Notes: generated from the sequence alone by a model not told the origin. A stretch of DNA of 64,000 nt from DASYKT01 sp035995185 (GCA_035995185.1 DASYKT010000025.1:58576-122575); one strand, 5' to 3'; shown: positions 27,896-35,404, counted from the stretch's first letter. Program-made: numbers and translations.

Positions 27896-29398
27896 ATCGA
27901 CCAGTATATCTATGAGCACCCCGCGAAGCCGGCGCAGAAACGTCGTACTAAAATTCAATCTAAGATCCATCAAAAGCGATCCCGGTATAAGGGCCTTCAC
28001 TCTGAACTCATAAGCCGGCGTTGGCTTGGTTATCATTCCGCTGCTGAAAGAAATCAAGGACTGATTGGTTTTTCGCGAATGTGTTTTTGGCATTAGCGCC
28101 TCGGATTTTTTTCCTCGAACGCCTTTATTTTTGTCGGCCGGTTGGCGTTTTTCGAGCGTCGATCTCAGCTTTGTGATCTCAAGTTTAGTTCTGGTCGCTA
28201 AAAACGCTGCGAGAAGAGAAAGTAATGAGATCGCCTCGGGAGAGGTCAGTTCGATATGAAGAGGAGAGTTACGCTCCAGCTTTGATATCTCGACGTTCCG
28301 ATCTTTGATAAACGGGCCTAAAAGATCGAGATAAAATTGCTTGTCCAAGGGCCCTTCTGCCAGGAAATCCAGTTTGTTTCCGAGGATCCGCGAAGTCATA
28401 TCCAGCAGGGCGAGAAATTCTTCCACGATCTGGGAGAGCATAAGATGCACTCCTCCGATAGATGTAATAAGATTGTGCGCTTTTTCCTCGCGGGTCGAAT
28501 TGTGACTCAGTGTGCTGGTCACATGGTGAAAAAGAAGCAGGGGATGGATGGCAATTTTGTCGTTGTCGTAAAGATGAACGACGAATGCGGCAAATTTTTC
28601 CAGCAATTCGATAAAGCTGCCGGGATTTTTATAAAGTCTTGTCCACTGAGTTATATCTAGAGATTTATCGAGAACTTTTGAGCCGTTCAGCAGAGTTTCT
28701 TCCAGATAATATTCCAGCGACAGCTTTTCAAGATTCGACAGATCGTCCGAAGCAAGCAGGGTCCTCAGATCCTCATCGTTCATGATCGTGTGAAAATGTC
28801 GCACCCGACCGCTTCTAATCGGTGCGTCAGCAGCGTTGCTATGGATAAGGCCAAAATTATTCGTAATGGTTTCTATCTGAATAGGCGTATTTGAAAAACG
28901 CGTTTCGAAGAGAGTGGACATCTCACAGATCTTATTGCTGGTAATACAATCTTCGAACAGGCATTCGGAGAACCGCGAGGATTTGACCAGCAGGTTCGTC
29001 AAATCGCATTTTGCAAACTTGACCCGATGAAAATCGCAGTTGTGAGCCGAGAGATTGTAAAAAGTGCAGTTTGTAAATTCCGTCTCGGCAAAAAACGTTG
29101 TGGCAAAGGCTCCTCCGTCAAATTGGCAATTCACGAAACGAGACGATTTTACAAGCGTGTCTTTAAAATCGACTTCCTTAAAACTGATATTTCCGGCGTC
29201 TACTTGGTGAAAGATGCAGCTGACAAAATTGGACGGATGAAAATCCGGCCCGGGTGGCAGCGTTCCCGTAAGCTGATAGCGCACCAGATCTTTCCTGAAA
29301 AAATCATTTAAATCCAATTTGGATAGATCTATTTCCGTTTGCCCCTCATCATCTTCGAGGAAAATCTTAAGGGGTCTTAATGAAATCAAATCGTTCAT
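27875..29398 (-). CDS. Pentapeptide-repeat protein with helical C-terminal region
   Basis: A 507-residue protein. Residues about 55-175 hold pentapeptide-type repeats with F or L at the centre (FVSCIFHQVDAGNISFKEVDF, then FVNCQFDGGAF, FTNCTFYNLS, FAKCDLTNLL, FSECLFEDC), predicting a right-handed quadrilateral beta helix. Residues 200-380 look alpha-helical. A later segment (EISKLERNSPLHIELTSP, then a hydrophobic stretch LLSLLAAFLATRTKLEITKL) resembles a membrane- or protein-contacting hairpin. The basic C-terminus ends KRKRS. No enzymatic motif is seen. It converges on the PLP-enzyme gene with a 21-bp overlap; its start lies 17 bp from the right 26-bp repeat. Confidence 0.75.
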   Translation of the reverse strand: MNDLISLRPLKIFLEDDEGQTEIDLSKLDLNDFFRKDLVRYQLTGTLPPGPDFHPSNFVSCIFHQVDAGNISFKEVDFKDTLVKSSRFVNCQFDGGAFATTFFAETEFTNCTFYNLSAHNCDFHRVKFAKCDLTNLLVKSSRFSECLFEDCITSNKICEMSTLFETRFSNTPIQIETITNNFGLIHSNAADAPIRSGRVRHFHTIMNDEDLRTLLASDDLSNLEKLSLEYYLEETLLNGSKVLDKSLDITQWTRLYKNPGSFIELLEKFAAFVVHLYDNDKIAIHPLLLFHHVTSTLSHNSTREEKAHNLITSIGGVHLMLSQIVEEFLALLDMTSRILGNKLDFLAEGPLDKQFYLDLLGPFIKDRNVEISKLERNSPLHIELTSPEAISLLSLLAAFLATRTKLEITKLRSTLEKRQPADKNKGVRGKKSEALMPKTHSRKTNQSLISFSSGMITKPTPAYEFRVKALIPGSLLMDLRLNFSTTFLRRLRGVLIDILVDSKRKRS

Positions 29399-29411
29399 GA
29401 AGAAAAATCTG

Positions 29412-29441
29412 TATCGATAATTCTAAGTTATCGATAGTAAA
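29412..29441 (-). repeat. Right copy of the 26-bp inverted repeat; complete core-site palindrome
   Basis: 29416-29441 is the reverse complement of 26675-26700. This copy extends into a full palindrome: TATCGATAA (29412-29420), 7-bp asymmetric spacer TTCTAAG, TTATCGATA (29428-29436). Nine-bp inverted arms around a 7-bp spacer is the layout of tyrosine-recombinase crossover sites. The remaining gap to 29632 shows no gene. Confidence 0.9.
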
Positions 29442-29632
29442 GAGCGGCGTTGGATGTCTTGGAGCGTAAACCGTCACCGGAGCCGTTGGGAAAACGAGTT
29501 GAAGGCGAATTAAAATAGTTCCTTTTTATGGCGCGGCCGTGGTGAGGCTTAAATTGTCCGATTTTATGTCTGCCCGGCAGTCGTGTTATTCTCTAAAATT
29601 CTTGAGAATAGGAATATTTTATTAAATAAACC

Positions 29633-30487
29633 TTGAATATCTCCTTTTTACAGATCCTGGTATTGGGACTAATAGCTGCTTCGGCTAACGGTTTGGGCGG
29701 CCTGATACTGCTGCCTTCAAACATCCACTCGAAATATCGCAAGCTTTTGAGGTTTTTGGTGGCGTTGGGCGCGGGCTTTATGCTTTCGGTCACTTTTATC
29801 GAGCTGATGCCGGAGATCTTTAAGCTCTGGCAACGTTCTTCCGCAGCCGAATCTTCGATCGAATCCTACGCCGTTCCGATGCTGCTGCTGCTGGGCGGAT
29901 ACCTGCTGACACAGTTTTTTGAGCATACGATCGCCCCGCATTTCCATCTGGGCGAAGACATCGCCCAGGAAATGGGCCACGGTATAAGCGGCGATGCGAG
30001 CAGCCATGAGCACGGCGAACATCTTATCTCCACCGCCTCGACCTACACGGCGCTGGGCGGTTTTATGATCCACACGTTTTTCGACGGCGTGGCGATCGCG
30101 GCGGCTTCGCAAATAAATTCCGAAACCGGGCTCCTGGTTTTTATCGCCGTCTTCCTGCACAAATTTCCCGAAGGCTTTACTACCACCTCGCTGGTTTTAG
30201 CGGCGGGCAAGAGTTGGAAAAAAGCCTTTATCGCGACGAACGTGGTCGGGCTGACGACGTTGATCGGCGTTCTGGGTTATTTTTTATTCGGCAATCTTCT
30301 GGGAGTTTCCGTCGCCTATGCGCTGCCGGTGGCCACCGGCGTGACGCTTTACGTAGCCGCCAGCGACCTGATACCCGAAGTAAATCACCACGGCGGAAAG
30401 AACCCCCTGGTCTCTCTCTTTGTTTTTGCCGGGGTCGCGCTGTTTTTTCTTATCCATTACCTTTTGCATATTCTGCTCGGAATCTGA
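29633..30487 (+). CDS. ZIP family metal transporter
   Basis: A 284-residue membrane protein of the ZIP (ZupT/SLC39) family, which imports divalent metals such as zinc. About eight membrane segments are visible. The metal-site signatures are MIHTFFDGVAIAAA in one helix and FLHKFPEGFTTTSL in the next, with a His-rich cytoplasmic loop between (HFHLGEDIAQEMGHG, SSHEHGEHL). The frame starts with TTG at 29633 with only a weak GAATAGGA upstream, so the exact start is uncertain. It is followed by a TPM-domain gene 38 bp downstream. Confidence 0.9.
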   Translation: MNISFLQILVLGLIAASANGLGGLILLPSNIHSKYRKLLRFLVALGAGFMLSVTFIELMPEIFKLWQRSSAAESSIESYAVPMLLLLGGYLLTQFFEHTIAPHFHLGEDIAQEMGHGISGDASSHEHGEHLISTASTYTALGGFMIHTFFDGVAIAAASQINSETGLLVFIAVFLHKFPEGFTTTSLVLAAGKSWKKAFIATNVVGLTTLIGVLGYFLFGNLLGVSVAYALPVATGVTLYVAASDLIPEVNHHGGKNPLVSLFVFAGVALFFLIHYLLHILLGI

Positions 30488-30525
30488 GAACATTAAGGAA
30501 CGCTTTTCGTAATTCTGTGGAGACG

Positions 30526-31482
30526 ATGAAAGTAATTAATTTTACGAGTCTTAAATTCAAGGCTTATTTGTTGGCAGCAATGGTGTTGCTGGCTTTTGCC
30601 TCAGTTGTTTTTCCGCAGGCCGACACTTCGGACATTCCCGCTAACACCGGTTTTATTAACGATTACGCAAACGTGATCGACGCAAATACCAAAAGCACGC
30701 TGGAAAAGAGGCTGAAAGATCTACGTGACGGCACGCCCGCCAGGATCGAGATCGCCGTGCTGACCGTTAGAACTACCGGTGGAAAAGATATTTTTGATTA
30801 CTCGCTGGCGGTGGCCCGCGATTGGAAGATCGGCTCGAAAGAACAGGACAACCCTGCGCTGCTGCTGGTGGTGGCGATCGACGACCGCAAATATTTCTCC
30901 CAGGTAAGCCGCGACGCCGAAGGCGATGTCCCGGACGGGCTGGCCGGACAGATCCAGCGGCAAAATCTCGTTCCGGCCTTCAAGCAGGGGCAATACGCAA
31001 AAGGCATCAATGACACGGTCGAGGCCTACATCCGCCGCTTTGGCGAAGCACGCGGTTTCGATCCGGTCACGCTGCAAAAGACCGAAGGCACATCCACCGC
31101 GCCGCCCGTTACCGGCACGACAAAAAAAGGATCGAGTTTGTTTGGCTGCGCTATCTGCGGCGGCATCATCGCGTTCATCATTTTTATTTTTGTCATCTCC
31201 GCGGTTTCCCGTGCCGGCAAAACACGGCGCTCAAGTTGGAACGGTGGAGGCTTTGGCGGATCAGGCAAGCGCAAGGGCGGATCTGACGGCGGCGATTCCG
31301 TCATGCCATGGATAATCGGCGGCATCATCGGTTCGCTGCTTTCCGGCGGCGGCTCCGGCGGCAGTTCGGGCGGCGGGAGTGACTGGGGCGGGGGCGATTC
31401 TTCCGGCGGCGGGGGCGGAGACTGGGGCGGCTTCGGCGGCGGCGGAGATTTCGGCGGCGGGGGCGCCGGCGGAGATTGGTAA
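30526..31482 (+). CDS. TPM-domain (YgcG-type) membrane protein
   Basis: A 318-residue protein with a signal peptide (AYLLAAMVLLAFASVVFPQA), an N-terminal TPM domain (GFINDYANVIDANTKSTLEKRL through LAVARDWKIGSKEQDNPALLLVVAIDDRK), one membrane segment (ISGGIIAFIIFIF-like, ICGGIIAFIIFIFVISAV) and a C-terminal tail almost entirely of Gly, Ser, Asp and Trp. TPM proteins are linked to membrane-complex assembly or acid phosphatase activity and often neighbour LemA, as here. ATG 30526 is chosen because the longer frame runs over the ZIP gene. It is followed by a nucleotidyltransferase 17 bp away and lemA. Confidence 0.88.
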   Translation: MKVINFTSLKFKAYLLAAMVLLAFASVVFPQADTSDIPANTGFINDYANVIDANTKSTLEKRLKDLRDGTPARIEIAVLTVRTTGGKDIFDYSLAVARDWKIGSKEQDNPALLLVVAIDDRKYFSQVSRDAEGDVPDGLAGQIQRQNLVPAFKQGQYAKGINDTVEAYIRRFGEARGFDPVTLQKTEGTSTAPPVTGTTKKGSSLFGCAICGGIIAFIIFIFVISAVSRAGKTRRSSWNGGGFGGSGKRKGGSDGGDSVMPWIIGGIIGSLLSGGGSGGSSGGGSDWGGGDSSGGGGGDWGGFGGGGDFGGGGAGGDW

Positions 31483-31499
31483 CACCGAAAATAAGACAA

Positions 31500-32228
31500 A
31501 TGATACAAGATCAATTCAGAGCTTTTATTGACGACCTTAAGAATACACACGGCGCTAATCTGGCCTCGGTCATTCTTTACGGCTCGGCGGCTTCGGGAGA
31601 TTTTATCGCGCAGCGTTCGGATTACAATCTTCTCATCGCCTTAAAAAAGATAACGCCCGCCGATCTGCGCGCGGCTCAGGCGCCGATGCGCGAATGGCAC
31701 CGGATGGGACATCACTTGCCGGTCTATTTCACGGTCGCCGAGGTAAAAGACGGTGCGGATGTCTTCCCTATCGAATTTCACCAGATGGAAAAAGCGCGCG
31801 TGGTGCTCTATGGCGAAGACGTTTTGGCAGGCGTTACTTTTACCGATGCGAATCTGCGCCACCAAACGGAATATGAACTGCGCAGCAAGCTTATCCAGCT
31901 TCGGCGGCACTATATTCCGGTGTCGATGTCGGCGGAAAAACTCACCCAGCTGATGAATGACAGCCTGGGCAGTTTTGTCGCGCTTTTCCGCGCCGTTTTG
32001 CTGCTGCACGATATCGAGCCCCCTCTGTCAAAACCGGAGGTGATATCCGCGACGGAAAAACACCTCGGGCTTAACGTTGACGTTTTTGAACGCATCACCG
32101 CCTTGCGCGCGGGCAGCGGCAGCGACGCCAAAATGCCGACCGACGTAAAAGCCAACGAACTTTTTACCGAATATATGGAACAGATCGAACGCGTGATAAA
32201 CGCGGTCGATAAATTAAACAAAACTTAG
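31500..32228 (+). CDS. Nucleotidyltransferase-domain protein
   Basis: A 242-residue protein with an N-terminal MNT-like nucleotidyltransferase fold: SVILYGSAASGDFIAQRSDYNLLIAL matches the GS-x10-11-D-x-D motif, but the usual D-x-D reads D-Y-N, so one metal-binding Asp is replaced. The C-terminal 120 residues are helical. ATG 31500 is chosen; a TTG 24 bases earlier overlaps the TPM gene. It sits between the TPM gene and lemA, co-directional. The substrate is unknown and catalysis may be impaired by the N. Confidence 0.75.
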   Translation: MIQDQFRAFIDDLKNTHGANLASVILYGSAASGDFIAQRSDYNLLIALKKITPADLRAAQAPMREWHRMGHHLPVYFTVAEVKDGADVFPIEFHQMEKARVVLYGEDVLAGVTFTDANLRHQTEYELRSKLIQLRRHYIPVSMSAEKLTQLMNDSLGSFVALFRAVLLLHDIEPPLSKPEVISATEKHLGLNVDVFERITALRAGSGSDAKMPTDVKANELFTEYMEQIERVINAVDKLNKT

Positions 32229-32323
32229 GTCGTTAATTCTCGAGCGTCGAGCGTTATTAGATCGACAAATTGACGATAAGGCCGTGACAATTGACCTTTA
32301 ACGAATTAAGGAGAATCAGAAAA

Positions 32324-32947
32324 ATGAAAAAAGCTTTATTTTTAATAGCAATAATAGTGCTGGCCTTTGCCGCCAGCGGTTGTAACTATAACGATCTGAC
32401 CGCCAAGCAGCAGAATGTGAAAAAAGCCTGGGCGGATATTGAGACACAGCTTCAGCGGCGCGCGGACCTCATCCCGAATATGGTCAAGACCGCGCAGATG
32501 GCGGGCATTCAGGAGCAGGAAGTTTTTGGCCAGATCGCCGAAGCGCGCAGCAAATTGCTGAACGCTTCGAGCGCCGCGCCGGCGGAAAACAAGACCCCGG
32601 AACAGCGCCAGGCGGTCATCGACGCGTCCAATAGTTTTGGCGGGACGATCGGCAGATTGTTATCCCTGCAGGAAAGCTATCCGGTGTTGAAATCCAACGA
32701 AGCTTTTATGAAAGTTCAGGACGAACTGGCGGGAACGGAAAACCGTATTGCCACCCGTCGTGAGGATTACAATACCAAAGTGAACGAATACAATATCGGC
32801 ATCAAACAATTTCCGGGAGTGCTGACCGCAAGCCTTTTTGGATTTAAGGAAGAGCCGAATTTCAAAGCCGCGGAAGGAACTAATGTGGCGCCGGACATCG
32901 GCGATCCGAATTCGCTCAGGAGAAATCCCGCCCCGGCTAATAAATAA
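32324..32947 (+). CDS. lemA: LemA family lipoprotein
   Basis: A 207-residue protein with a lipoprotein signal (ALFLIAIIVLAFAASGC, lipobox AASGC) and the LemA fold: YNDLTAKQQNVKKAWADIE, QLQRRADLIPNMVKTAQ, ESYPVLKSNEAFMKVQDEL and NRIATRREDYNTKVNEYN are the conserved helical segments. Function is not established; LemA commonly occurs with TPM-domain proteins, the case here. AAGGAG precedes ATG 32324 at proper distance. The gene converges on the BMC operon, with a four-hairpin repeat in the gap. Confidence 0.93.
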   Translation: MKKALFLIAIIVLAFAASGCNYNDLTAKQQNVKKAWADIETQLQRRADLIPNMVKTAQMAGIQEQEVFGQIAEARSKLLNASSAAPAENKTPEQRQAVIDASNSFGGTIGRLLSLQESYPVLKSNEAFMKVQDELAGTENRIATRREDYNTKVNEYNIGIKQFPGVLTASLFGFKEEPNFKAAEGTNVAPDIGDPNSLRRNPAPANK

Positions 32948-32949
32948 AT

Positions 32950-33055
32950 TGTAGCGCCAGCGTCTCGCTGGCTGTCCGGTAGGCGTCCCGCCTACCGCGA
33001 ACAAAATGAAGGCGAGACGCCTTCACGACAGCCGCCGGGACGGCGGCGATACACA
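32950..33055. repeat. GTAGCGCC four-hairpin element (copy 1)
   Basis: Four consecutive hairpins: GCCAGCG-tct-CGCTGGC, GGTAGGCG-tcc-CGCCTACC, GAAGGCG-aga-CGCCTTC and GCCGCCG-gga-CGGCGGC. The loops are TCT/TCC in the left half and AGA/GGA in the right half, so the whole element is also a palindrome of hairpins, with TGTC and GACA between modules. It lies between convergent lemA and the end of the BMC operon. Confidence 0.85.
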
Positions 33056-33056
33056 A

Positions 33057-33434
33057 TTAGAATCCGCGCGAGCTGCACATCGCGCAATGATCGCAAGGCT
33101 TGCCGTTCGGTTCGAACGAGCAGGCCTTTTCTTTTTCAAAAAATTCCACCAGCTCATCGACGATGGCTTCGTTGACATTGAATCTTTCCTGGCTGGGGTG
33201 CGAAGCGGTAATTTGAACCAGCGGTTTTGCTTTCGGTGTAAAAACGCTTTGGGTTTGCGTTTCCATCTTCGGCGCCGGGTTGCCGGCCCGGATGTCCTGG
33301 TACATACGGTCGAGCCTCGATTGCAGATCGTCCCAATTACCCCCACTATTGGCGTAATTGTTGGCGCTTTCGCTGGACTGCAAACGTTCGGCGATGCGGT
33401 CGGCCACTTTTTTTGCTTTATCTTCGCCTGTCAT
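33057..33434 (-). CDS. Small Cys-rich protein, probable microcompartment cargo
   Basis: A 125-residue protein of no recognised family and the last gene of the BMC operon. The first 18 residues (GEDKAKKVADRIAERLQ) form an amphipathic helix followed by a flexible SSESANNYANSGGN linker, the layout of N-terminal encapsulation peptides. A middle helix (DDLQSRLDRMYQDIRA) follows. The C-terminus holds four cysteines, CSFEPNGKPCDHCAMC (C-x7-C-x2-C-x2-C), suitable for a Zn or Fe-S site. Its ATG overlaps the TAA of the BMC-P gene (TAATG), indicating translational coupling. The cargo role is inference. Confidence 0.6.
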   Translation of the reverse strand: MTGEDKAKKVADRIAERLQSSESANNYANSGGNWDDLQSRLDRMYQDIRAGNPAPKMETQTQSVFTPKAKPLVQITASHPSQERFNVNEAIVDELVEFFEKEKACSFEPNGKPCDHCAMCSSRGF

Positions 33435-33715
33435 TATTCTGCTTTCAATAGATCTATTCTATCAACCACGCCTATGATCGCCGAATCGATGGCCGCGCCC
33501 GCTTTACCGGTCGCAGCCGTCGAAGCGCTCCAGCCCTCCTGGACGACGAGCACGATATCGCCTTCACCCGCGTTGACCGAATCAAGGGCCAGCATCGTCG
33601 TGTCGGTCTCTTCGCCTTCCGGCGTGATCTGGCGGCAAAGCATTATTCGCGTCTGTTCATAACGCTGATTTTTTTGCGTTGCGACCACATTTCCGATGAC
33701 TCTTGCTAATAACAT
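33434..33715 (-). CDS. BMC-P shell vertex protein (EutN/CcmL family)
   Basis: A 93-residue pentamer-type shell protein: MLLARVIGNVVATQKNQRYE at the start, MLALDSVNAGEGDIVLVVQEG in the middle and AAIDSAIIGVVDRIDL at the end are the EutN/CcmL signature strands. Such pentamers cap the vertices of the icosahedral microcompartment shell. It is the third of three BMC-P genes here and is followed with a 1-bp overlap by the Cys-rich small protein. Confidence 0.95.
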   Translation of the reverse strand: MLLARVIGNVVATQKNQRYEQTRIMLCRQITPEGEETDTTMLALDSVNAGEGDIVLVVQEGWSASTAATGKAGAAIDSAIIGVVDRIDLLKAE

Positions 33716-33716
33716 T

Positions 33717-33840
33717 TAAGTCTAGTAAGTCTGGAAAGTCTGGGAAAGTCATGAAAGTCGAGGAAGATATTTCTTCCCTGACTTCCTTTCACTTTCCAGA
33801 CTTCCCGGACTTTCTTCACTTTCCGGACTCTCCGGACTGA
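33717..33840. repeat. Word-repeat inverted element in the BMC operon (GGAAAGTC words)
   Basis: The left arm is built of AAGTCTGGAAAGTCTGGGAAAGTC-like words (five GAAAGTC/GTAAGTC units), and the right arm of the complements GACTTTCCAGACTTCCCGGAC, around ATATTT. It fills the gap between two BMC-P genes and runs into the upstream one, encoding its last residues (SGESGK) and stop. Confidence 0.85.
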
Positions 33841-34106
33841 TGTATATGTTTTTCCGAATCCACGATCCCGACGATCGTGCAATCGGTCGGGGTATTGTCC
33901 CGCTTAAAAGGAAACGATGCTTCCTTGCCGCGGCACCAAAAAACAATTTCGCCGACCCCTGCACCGACCGCGTCGAGCGCGAGCATCGGTTTGCCTTTCG
34001 GCGAGAGATCGGCGTGAAGTGTTTGTACGATAAGTATCTTGCGCCCGTTAAGCGATTCATTCTTGACCGTGGAAACTACGTTTCCGATAACGCGCGCCAG
34101 CTGCAT
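33816..34106 (-). CDS. BMC-P shell vertex protein (EutN/CcmL family)
   Basis: A 96-residue pentamer-type shell protein: MQLARVIGNVVSTVKNESLNG, PMLALDAVGAGVGEIVFWCRG and TDCTIVGIVDSEKHI are the family strands. Compared with the two other BMC-P copies it has a unique loop (KEASFPFKRDN). Its last residues (QSGESGK) and TGA stop are formed by the inverted word repeat that follows, so the tail has probably been remodelled by that element. It starts 11 bp after the TPR gene. Confidence 0.95.
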   Translation of the reverse strand: MQLARVIGNVVSTVKNESLNGRKILIVQTLHADLSPKGKPMLALDAVGAGVGEIVFWCRGKEASFPFKRDNTPTDCTIVGIVDSEKHIHQSGESGK

Positions 34107-34117
34107 TTTTTAACTCG

Positions 34118-35122
34118 TTAACCTTGTTTTTTCAGATCTTCGATCGTGGTCTTGATCTTATCGGCATCGCCGGCCTTGGGCATCAGCTCAAGATACTTTT
34201 CCAGTTCGGTAATGGCGTCGGCCTTTTGCTTTCTCTGCACATAGATCATGCCCAGGTATTTATGGGCCGAGGCCAGGCTCTCGCCGCCCTTTAATGAGAG
34301 GGCATATTTGAACGCCTTTTCCGCGATGTCTACCTTATTCATTCCGAGCATGGCAATGCCAAAGTTGTAATATGAAGCGGGAACATCGTTCTTTTGCTTC
34401 ATCACATCCTGAAACACGGACGCCGCCAGCTCATAATTTTTCATCCCGATCAGCGTCATTCCATAGCTCATTTTGGCGTCGATAAAATCCGGCTTGGCCG
34501 CGATAGCTTTTTGAAAAGAGATCATCGCATTATCTAGATCGCTTTGTTTTTGATACAGCAGGCCTTTTTCATAATGCGCCATCGCGAATTGCGGGTAGAT
34601 GGCTATCGCCTCGTCCAGCAAGACCAGCGCGGCTTTGAGATCGCTGCCGGTTTTGGCTTTCTGATACTTGGACATCGCGTCCTTGGGAACGTCCTTAAAC
34701 AACGGGTTGGCAGAAAAATCTCCCTTCTTCTGCCCTTCGTTCCGTAAATACAGGACGACAGTCTCGGCCTGTCCCAACGTGCCTTCGCGCGATATGGTCA
34801 GCGATTCGGTAGCGGTCGGCAATCCTTCGACCTTAACGTTGACGGTGTAATTTCCGCTCGGGATATTACTGATCCTGAAAGTTCCCTGATCGTCTGACTG
34901 GATCGAACCACTGGCGCCCGACGTACTGGTATATGACACCTTCACATTCTTGGCCGGCAATCCATCCGGCATTATCACCTTGCCCGCGATCGCATACCTG
35001 CCGCTGTCCGGGCCGTTGCTTGCTGTGTTTCGATCGCCCATCCCCTGCGCGCCCACTCCGCTTACAAAAAGCAAAAAAGCCGCGCATACTAATGTGAACA
35101 CAATATAAGAGTTCTTTTTCAT
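34118..35122 (-). CDS. Exported TPR protein with N-terminal carboxypeptidase-regulatory-like domain
   Basis: A 334-residue protein with a signal peptide (YIVFTLVCAAFLLFVSGVGA), a beta-sandwich of the carboxypeptidase-regulatory type (YAIAGKVIMPDGLPAKNVKVSY, FRISNIPSGNYTVNVKVEG) at about residues 43-120 and four or five TPR units from about residue 170 (FAMAHYEKGLLYQKQSDLDNA, DFIDAKMSYGMTLIGMKNYEL, PASYYNFGIAMLGMNKVDIA). It is likely periplasmic or surface-exposed. Oddly it lies inside the BMC operon, 13 bp after one BMC-P gene and 11 bp before another, although it cannot be a luminal cargo if exported. Confidence 0.8.
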   Translation of the reverse strand: MKKNSYIVFTLVCAAFLLFVSGVGAQGMGDRNTASNGPDSGRYAIAGKVIMPDGLPAKNVKVSYTSTSGASGSIQSDDQGTFRISNIPSGNYTVNVKVEGLPTATESLTISREGTLGQAETVVLYLRNEGQKKGDFSANPLFKDVPKDAMSKYQKAKTGSDLKAALVLLDEAIAIYPQFAMAHYEKGLLYQKQSDLDNAMISFQKAIAAKPDFIDAKMSYGMTLIGMKNYELAASVFQDVMKQKNDVPASYYNFGIAMLGMNKVDIAEKAFKYALSLKGGESLASAHKYLGMIYVQRKQKADAITELEKYLELMPKAGDADKIKTTIEDLKKQG

Positions 35123-35135
35123 ACAGCTACCTCTT

Positions 35136-35402
35136 CTAATTAAAATCTATCGTGTCAATGACCCCGATTATCGCCGAGTCGACGGGGCAATCCTTGTTTC
35201 CTTCAGCCAACCGTGCTGAAGATCCGCCGACGATCAAAACCCTTTCGTGAAACCCTGCTCCGACCGTATCGACCGCCACCAGGTAACCGCTCTGATCGCT
35301 GCCGTCCAGATTTATCGGCTTTACGATAAGAAGTTTCTTGCCTGAAAGCCGCAGGTCTTTCTGAGTCGAGACGACCGAGCCCAAAATGCGTGCAATTATC
35401 AT
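35136..35402 (-). CDS. BMC-P shell vertex protein (EutN/CcmL family)
   Basis: An 88-residue pentamer-type shell protein: MIIARILGSVVSTQKDLRLSG, YLVAVDTVGAGFHERVLIVGGSSA and VDSAIIGVIDTIDF. It is closest to the family norm of the three copies and the first of them in transcription order, directly after the BMC-H gene. Three different BMC-P proteins in one locus is a pattern known from planctomycete/verrucomicrobial and acidobacterial microcompartment loci. Confidence 0.95.
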   Translation of the reverse strand: MIIARILGSVVSTQKDLRLSGKKLLIVKPINLDGSDQSGYLVAVDTVGAGFHERVLIVGGSSARLAEGNKDCPVDSAIIGVIDTIDFN

Positions 35403-35404
35403 AA

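Noticed and set aside
30214..30525. Upstream extension of the TPM gene
   Set aside because: It overlaps the ZIP transporter in another frame and would put 104 basic residues before a clear signal peptide.
32950..33055. Four-hairpin element as a riboswitch
   Set aside because: It lies after lemA between convergent genes, and copies elsewhere lie in unrelated contexts with different stems.
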